From Balaenoptera acutorostrata (taxonomy: Eukaryota > Chordata > Mammalia > Artiodactyla > Balaenopteridae): a stretch of DNA of 64,000 nucleotides. Positions within the stretch are counted from its first letter, which is position 1; the number at the start of each line of letters is the position of its first letter. The notes under the pieces were generated by a model, which was not told the origin of the DNA, ran no database searches, and worked only from the letters and a program-made list of their open reading frames with translations. Both the position numbers and the translations under genes were made by a program. The stretch is taken from contig NC_080081.1 in NCBI RefSeq assembly GCF_949987535.1, positions 36,186,428 to 36,250,427 of the forward strand, written 5' to 3'. Positions 58,560 to 64,000 of the stretch are shown one piece after another.

Positions 58560-59010
58560 ATGGCAGAGGAAATGCCATTGCTTGTCTAGGCATATTCTTC
58601 TGACAAGGATTGATGCAGCAGAGAGACTCAAATATTATGAGTGCCCTATTACATATTTCTGCTCTTCTACCTTAAATAAAAGTGTGACAAGCCTATATTG
58701 AGGTTCTTCCTAGTGGTTTTTAAACACAATCTCCTATGCAGAAAAACTGACAATATAAGGAGGATAATTCTTTTACTGCATTTTAAATGTGTTTGGGGTC
58801 AATGCACATTTTGGAGGCTGAATGGAATTCTCATGGCTCTAATTATTTTTGCAGACTTATTTCAGGGCTGTGCTAATTGACAAATTTAAATCATAATTTA
58901 CAGCCACAACACATTTTGTTTTATGCAAGCATATCTCTTGTCTTCCCAGCAGCCTTTATTCAGAGATCCATGATTCCCCTATTCCATGCAAATGATCATT
59001 GATTGTTAGG
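58560..59010. other. Repeat-free block with homeodomain- and POU-like motifs
   Basis: No repeat is recognised. The block contains 'ctctaattatttttgcag', 'gtgctaattgacaaattt' and an exact octamer ATGCAAAT (58,986-58,993) next to 'gatcattgattg'. I infer that it could be a conserved non-coding element, but conservation cannot be seen from one sequence. The 60-codon frame at 58,698-58,880 is not supported. Confidence 0.25.
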
Positions 59011-59899
59011 TCAAATGGAGCCAGTGTGTTGGAAACGTACACCAGAAAAATTTTTTTTTTCTCTAAGACCTTAAGTTCTGAGAAGAGTAGAAGGTGGTCC
59101 ATGTACCAATTCTCCCCATAAATACATGCTCAACTGTGTCAGTCAGAGAGAATGAGCCCCATACTCAGAGAGAAGTGCTCAGAGCAGGAAAATAAAGGGT
59201 GAAAAACTAAAAGAGTTGTTTAAATGCCTGGTATGAGAAGTGCTTGGAATAGGCAAATATCTGGATGTGTAAGTGATATCAACCCAATTATTTTTTTTCT
59301 TAATCTAATCTTGTTGCAATTCAGATTTTTGATTTTTATAAACAATATATTCTTGCTAAAAAAGTCTAAATTTGAATTAACTTCCTTAGAATTTTTCCCC
59401 TCTCACCATTTTCTGGATTGAAAAAAATATACTCTTTAAAGTATTTTTAAACAAAAAGAACTCCTCCCATCTATTTCTCAGAACTGTTTCCTTAAAATTT
59501 AGTTAAAGCCTCCTCATCCTCTAATAAAATGAACAGCCAGAGGAAGAACTAGATTTAGTTAACCATCAGCTAGTTTCTATGCTAAACAGTTTTGCACAAG
59601 TTTATCATATGACACTAATAGCAGAACATCAAAGGGGGAAAACATGTAATTAAATTAGTACAAAAATATGAAAATGTATGTAATCGCCTTATAAGATGAA
59701 TTAGTGGTTTCTTTAAATCTATCCCTACCTCACACTTGGTTTCCCCAAATGACAGACATATTCACACTGATACTATTACTGTGTCTATCATATAAATGCT
59801 ACACTAAATGTAGATGCACAAACATATATGATCATTTGGCTCTAAAATAGCCTTGGCTAAAGACCAAGAAGTAGCCTGTATAGTGAAGAAGTAAACTTA
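59011..59899. other. Unassigned AT-rich DNA
   Basis: Nothing recognised. Confidence 0.5.
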
Positions 59900-60412
59900 C
59901 CTGAAGAGAGGTCTGGTCTTTGCTGCAGCTACTGGGAGGTGATCTCTAGGCTCTTGGAATATCAGGTCAAATAGAAGTATCTTTGACTGGGGCCTTTGTC
60001 CACCAGACAAACTAACAGTGTAATTTATGATGGATATATTGATAATTTATTTGGGCCATACAGTATCAGTTTTACCTCCAGAAGGGAATGGAAACAAAAG
60101 GTATCATTTCCAACCACAGGAAAGGGCTGGTGACTAAAGATCAGTCAAGCAGGCAGTATGTGAATGAGCTCCCCACCAAACTCTGGAAACCAAATGCTCA
60201 GGTGAGCTTCCTTGATAGGCAATATTCCATGTGTATTGTTAGACATGAATTGTAGAAAAGTAATGCTGTCTTAATTCCACAGAAGAGGACTGAATCTCTG
60301 CATTTGATACTTCTCTTAATATTTTCAACATGTGCTTCTTCTCCTAGCTGATTTTAATCTGTACCCTTTCCATGTAATAAACTGTAACTGTAAATAGAAT
60401 AGAAAAAAAAAA
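59900..60412 (+). repeat. Possible LTR or other A-tailed dispersed repeat
   Basis: 'ctcttggaatatcaggtcaa', 'ccaccagacaaactaacag', 'gggctggtgactaaagat', 'gagctccccaccaaactctg' and 'atttgatacttctcttaat' are followed by 'catgtaataaactgtaac' and an A-run at 60,403-60,414. The layout (body, AATAAA-like signal, short A-run) suggests a mobile element, and the phrases seem familiar from mammalian LTRs. I cannot name the family. Confidence 0.35.
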
Positions 60413-60414
60413 AA

Positions 60415-60921
60415 CACCTGTTTCCTTGGATTTAAAATTTATTTTAATAATGAATATAGTTCACATAAAGTTTTTCCTTTATTTCTGTCATTTCTAATAT
60501 AGTGAAGATATATTTCAACTAGTTTCAAAAAAATTTAAATATTGTTGTGGGCCTCTAATCAAAAAACCAATGTGAACACATTTAGAAAAATGGACCAGAA
60601 TGTCTCAGTGGTTTGTCCTGAGGAGCAATTCTTGGCCATGGGGGATGTAGGCCATAGGATAAAAGCCCAAGATTTGCAAGGCATGCTCAGTAAAACCATA
60701 CAAATATGAGTATGTGCCTATAACAGATGAAAGAAGGACAATTGCCAACCTGCTGGGATATGGTATTTCAGAACCAAGGGTATGATTTCAAAGCTCAAGT
60801 GGAATGAAGACTGCCCCAACTGAAAGCAATCCACCTGACCAAAAAAGAGAGGAAGAAAGGAAGAGGGCAGAATGCAATTGAAGCCCCCAATTTGGGATTT
60901 CTAGGATGAGGAGACAAATCT
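60415..60921. other. Unassigned DNA
   Basis: Nothing recognised up to the start of the third L1. Confidence 0.5.
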
Positions 60922-60932
60922 AGGGAGGCCTT

Positions 60933-60943
60933 CAAGATGGAGG
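60933..60943 (+). promoter_or_regulatory. Altered YY1-like site at +12 of L1 copy 3
   Basis: CAAGATGGAGG at the position where copy 1 has CAAGATGGCGG. The change removes the CpG and weakens the match to the YY1 core, so the start site may be less well defined (inference). Confidence 0.5.
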
Positions 60944-62239
60944 AGGAGTAAGATGTGGAGATCACCTTCCTCCCAACAAATACATCAAAAATACATCTAC
61001 ATGTGGAAAACTCCTACAGAACACCTACTGAACACTGGCAGAAGACCTCAGACTTCCCAAAAGGCAAGAAAATCTCCACGTACCTGGGTCGGGCAAAAGA
61101 AAAAAGAAAAAACAGAGACTATAGAATAAGGACAGGGCCTGTACCTCTGGGAGGGAGTTGTGAAGGAGGAAAAGTTTCCACACACTAGGAAGCCCCTTCA
61201 CTGGCAGAGATGAGTTGGGGGCGGGCAGGGGGAAGCTTCAGAGTCACAGAGGAAAGCACAGCAACTGGGGTGCAGAGGGCAAAGTGAAGAGATTCCCACA
61301 CAGAGGATTGGTGCTGACCAACACTCACCAGCCAGAGAGGCTAGTCTGCTCACCCAATGGGGTGGGTGGGGGCTGAGGCTCAGGCTTCAGAGGTCTGAGC
61401 CCAGGGAGAGGACTGGGGTTGACTGTGTGAACACAGCCTGAGGGGACTGGTGTGCCACAGCTATCTGGGAAGGAGTCAGGGAAAATATCTCGACTTGCCT
61501 AAGAGGCAAGAGACTATTGCTTTGGGGTGCACAAGGAGAGATGATTCCTTCCCCATCTGCCCACAGAAGGCAGAGCACCACCTAATGAGCTCCAGAGCTA
61601 GGCTAGAGCTGCAGCTATCAGCTCAGACCCCAGAGACGGGCATGAAACGTTAACACTGCTGCTGCAGCCACCAAGAATCCTGTGTGCAAGCACAGGTCAC
61701 TATCCACACACTCCTGGGAGCCTGTGAAGCCTGCCACTGTCAGGGTCCTGTGATCCAGGAACAAGTTCCCCGGGAGAACACGTGGTGCGTCTCAGGCTTT
61801 TGCAACGTCATGCTGGCCTCTGCCGCTGCAGGTTCGCCCTGCATTCCAAATATAACTACCATACACCTCTCCCTCCCCGGCCTGAGTGAGCCAAAACCCC
61901 TAATCAGTCGCCCTGTTGGGGCTGGAACAGATGCCTGAGGGTGACCTACATGCAGACGTGGGGCCAAAACCAAAGCTGAACCCCAGGAGCTGTGCGAACA
62001 AAGAAGAGAAAGGGAAATTTCTCCGTGTAGCCTCAGGAGCAGTGGATTTAATCACCACAACCAACTTGATGTACCTTGCATCTGTGGAATACCTAAACAG
62101 AAAATGAATCAACCCAAAACTGAGGCAGTGGACTTTGGGAGCAACTTGGGGTTTGCTGTCTGTGACTGACTTGTTTCTGATTTTTATGTTTATCTTAGTA
62201 TACTTTTTAGCACTTGTTATCATTGGTGGATTTGTTTAT

Positions 62240-62370
62240 TGGTTTGGTTGTTCTCTTCTTTTTTTTATTATTACTTATTATTATTTTATTTTAATTATTA
62301 TTTTTATTTTTTTATTTTAATAATTTGTTTATTTTATTTATTCTTTATTATTCTTTTTTTTTATCACTTT
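62240..62370. repeat. TTA/TTTA-rich tract in the L1 5' UTR
   Basis: About 130 bp of A and T with irregular TTAT repeats, at the same place as the CTTT tract of copy 1. Confidence 0.85.
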
Positions 62371-62875
62371 TCTTCTGAGCTGTGTGGCTGACAGGGTCTT
62401 TGCGCTCCAGCCCTGTGTCAGGCCTGAACCTCTGAGGTGGCAGAGGCAATTTCAGGACACTGGACCACCAGAGACCTCCTGGCCCCATGTAAAATCAGTT
62501 GACGAGAGCTCCACCAGAGATCTCCATCTCAGCACTAAGAGCCAGCTCCACCCAGCAGGCAGCAAGCTCCAATGATGGATGCCCCATGTCAAACAACTAG
62601 CAAGACAGGAGCACAACTTCATCCATTAGCAGAGAGGCTGCCTAAAATCATAATAAGTTCATGGACACCACAAAACACACCACCAAATGCAGCCTGCCCA
62701 CCAGAAAGACAAGATGCAGCCCCACCCAACAGAACACAGGCACCAGTTCCCTCCACCAGGAAGCCAACACAAGCCAATAAACCAACCTTACCCACTGGGG
62801 GCAGACACCAAAAAAATGGGAACTACGAACCTGCAGCCTGTGAAAGGAGACCCCAAACACAGTAAGTTAAACAAA

Positions 62876-63766
62876 ATGAGACGACAGAGAAATATGCAGC
62901 AGATGAAGGAGCAAGATAAAAACCCACCAGACCAAATAAATGAAGAGGAAAGAGGCAGTCAACCGGAAAAAGAATTCAGAGTAATGAGTGTAAAGGTGAT
63001 CCAAAATCTTGGAAATAGAATGGAGAAAATACAAGAAACGTTTAGCAAGGACCTAGAAGAACTAAAGAGCAAACAAACAATGATGAACAACACAATAAAT
63101 GAAATTAAAAATTCTCTAGAAGGAATCAATAGCAGAATAATGGAGGCAGAAGAACAGATAAGTGACCTGGAAGATAAAATAGTGGAAATAACGACCACAG
63201 AGCAGAATAAAGAAAAAACAATGAAAAGAATTGAGGACAGTCTCAGAGACCTCTGTGACAACATTAAACACACCAACATTCGAATTATAGGCATACCAGA
63301 AGAAGAAGAGAAAAAGAAAGGGACTGAGAAAATATTTGAAGAGATTATAGTTGAAAACTTCCCTAACATGGGAAAGGAAATAGTCAATCAAGTTCAGGAA
63401 GCACAGAGAGTCCCATACAGGATAAATCCAAGGAGAAATACTCCAAGAAAAATATTAATCAAACTATCAAAAATTAAATACAAAGAAAATATATTAAAAG
63501 TAGCAAGGGAAAAGCAACAAATAACATACAGTGGAATCCCCATAAGGTTAAAAGCTGATCTTTCAGCAGAAAATCTGCAAGCCAGAGAGTGTGGCAGGGC
63601 ATATTTAAAAGGATGAAAGGGAAAAACCTACAACCAAGATTACTCTACCCAGCAAGGATCTCATTCAGATTCAATGGAGAAATTAAAACCTTTACAGACA
63701 AGCAAAAGTTAAGAGAATTCACCACCACCAAAAGCTTTACAACAAATGCCAAAGGAATGTTTATAG
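62876..63766 (+). pseudogene. L1 ORF1 (RNA-binding chaperone), one frameshift
   Basis: The start M-R-R-Q-R-N is at 62,876. The frame is open to 63,616 and covers the coiled coil (N-R-M-E-K-I-Q-E-T-F to I-E-D-S-L-R-D-L, about 63,010-63,250) and most of the RNA-binding domain (I-R-I-I-G-I-P-E-E-E near 63,280; R-V-P-Y-R-I-N-P-R-R near 63,408). An indel near 63,585-63,610 moves the C-terminal part (L-L-Y-P-A-R-I-S-F-R-F-N-G-E) into another frame that starts by 63,589. A 2-base loss near 63,731 disturbs the end again; the nominal stop is TAG at 63,764-63,766. It is the least damaged ORF1 here but still not intact. Confidence 0.9.
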
Positions 63767-63833
63767 GCAGGAAACACAAAAGAAGGAAAAGACCCACACA
63801 CACACAAAAAACAAACCCAATATAATTAAGAAA

Positions 63834-64000
63834 ATGGTAATAGGTACATACATATAGATAATTACCTTAAATGTAAATGGATTAAATGCTCCAACCAAAA
63901 GACACAGACTGACTGTATGGATACAAAAACAAGACCCATATATATGCTATCTACAAGACACCCACTTCAAAACTAGAGACACATACAGACTGAAAGTGAG
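63834..64000 (+). pseudogene. L1 ORF2, start only
   Basis: M-V-I-G-T-Y-I then TAG at 63,855-63,857, where copies 1 and 2 have a sense codon. The endonuclease sequence continues in the same frame beyond the stop (T-L-N-V-N-G-L-N-A-P-T) and leaves the window. ORF2p could not be made from this start. Confidence 0.88.

Larger units (their letters stand above)
60922..64000 (+). mobile_element. LINE-1 (copy 3), cut by the window edge
   Basis: It starts with the same 5' end as copy 1 (ccttcaagatgg, then gatcaccttcctccc). The 5' UTR (to 62,875) contains the GC-rich part at 61,190-61,760 and a TTA/TTTA-rich tract at 62,240-62,370. ORF1 and the beginning of ORF2 follow. The CpGs of copy 1 are mostly TG or CA here, so this copy has decayed more in its promoter, although its ORF1 is the best preserved of the three. 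Because the right end is outside the window, I cannot check for a duplication. Confidence 0.93.

Noticed and set aside
1..64000. A novel multi-gene system or bacterial-type operon
   Set aside because: No clustered coding frames, ribosome binding sites or operon-like spacing. Composition, SINEs and L1s show mammalian repeat-rich DNA.

Overview
This window is mammalian nuclear DNA and most likely cetacean. Three insertions have the head sequence I know from the tRNA-derived CHR SINEs of whales and hippos (7621-7740, 30639-30784, 34734-35063). The large LINE-1 copies have the 5' and 3' ends I associate with whale and dolphin L1s. The species call rests on recollection of these families, not on a search. 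The DNA is AT-rich, and I see no host protein-coding gene, exon chain, rRNA, tRNA gene or CRISPR array. The long open frames all lie inside LINE-1 copies or low-complexity DNA. I read it as a gene desert or a stretch of a very large intron.

Layout. Positions 1-18,400 are AT-rich DNA with old MIR, L2 and L1M fragments, a (TG)n and a (CA)n tract, one CHR-type SINE, and a truncated L1 at 13,907-14,531 with perfect 12-bp target-site duplications. Positions 18,435-25,742 hold a complete LINE-1 (about 7.3 kb, + strand). It has a CpG-rich 5' UTR, a CTTT microsatellite, ORF1, ORF2 and a 3' UTR. A 14-bp target-site duplication with one mismatch bounds it, and it sits inside an older dispersed repeat that resumes on the far side. 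Positions 26,300-40,200 are mostly unassigned, with two CHR SINEs, L2 pieces in both orientations, an LTR-like block near 37,100-37,610 and L1 3' ends. Positions 40,240-45,897 hold a second large L1 on the - strand, truncated at the 5' end within its 5' UTR. Positions 45,900-60,900 are AT-rich with L1M and L2 remnants, a hAT-like element (58,203-58,549) and a possible conserved non-coding stretch (58,560-59,010). From 60,922 a third L1 (+ strand) runs off the right edge. It has the least damaged ORF1 of the three and an ORF2 that stops at codon 8.

None of the three large L1s can encode a full set of working proteins. ORF1 is broken in all three, by two stops plus a frameshift, by two stops, or by a frameshift. 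ORF2 is broken by many stops, and in the - strand copy the reverse-transcriptase F-A-D-D motif reads F-A-G-D. The points most worth following are the nested insertion at 18.4/25.7 kb, a YY1-like site at +12 of the full-length L1 that is altered in the third copy, CpG decay between the two 5' UTRs, and an open frame upstream of ORF1 in all three copies. I found no convincing previously undescribed system.
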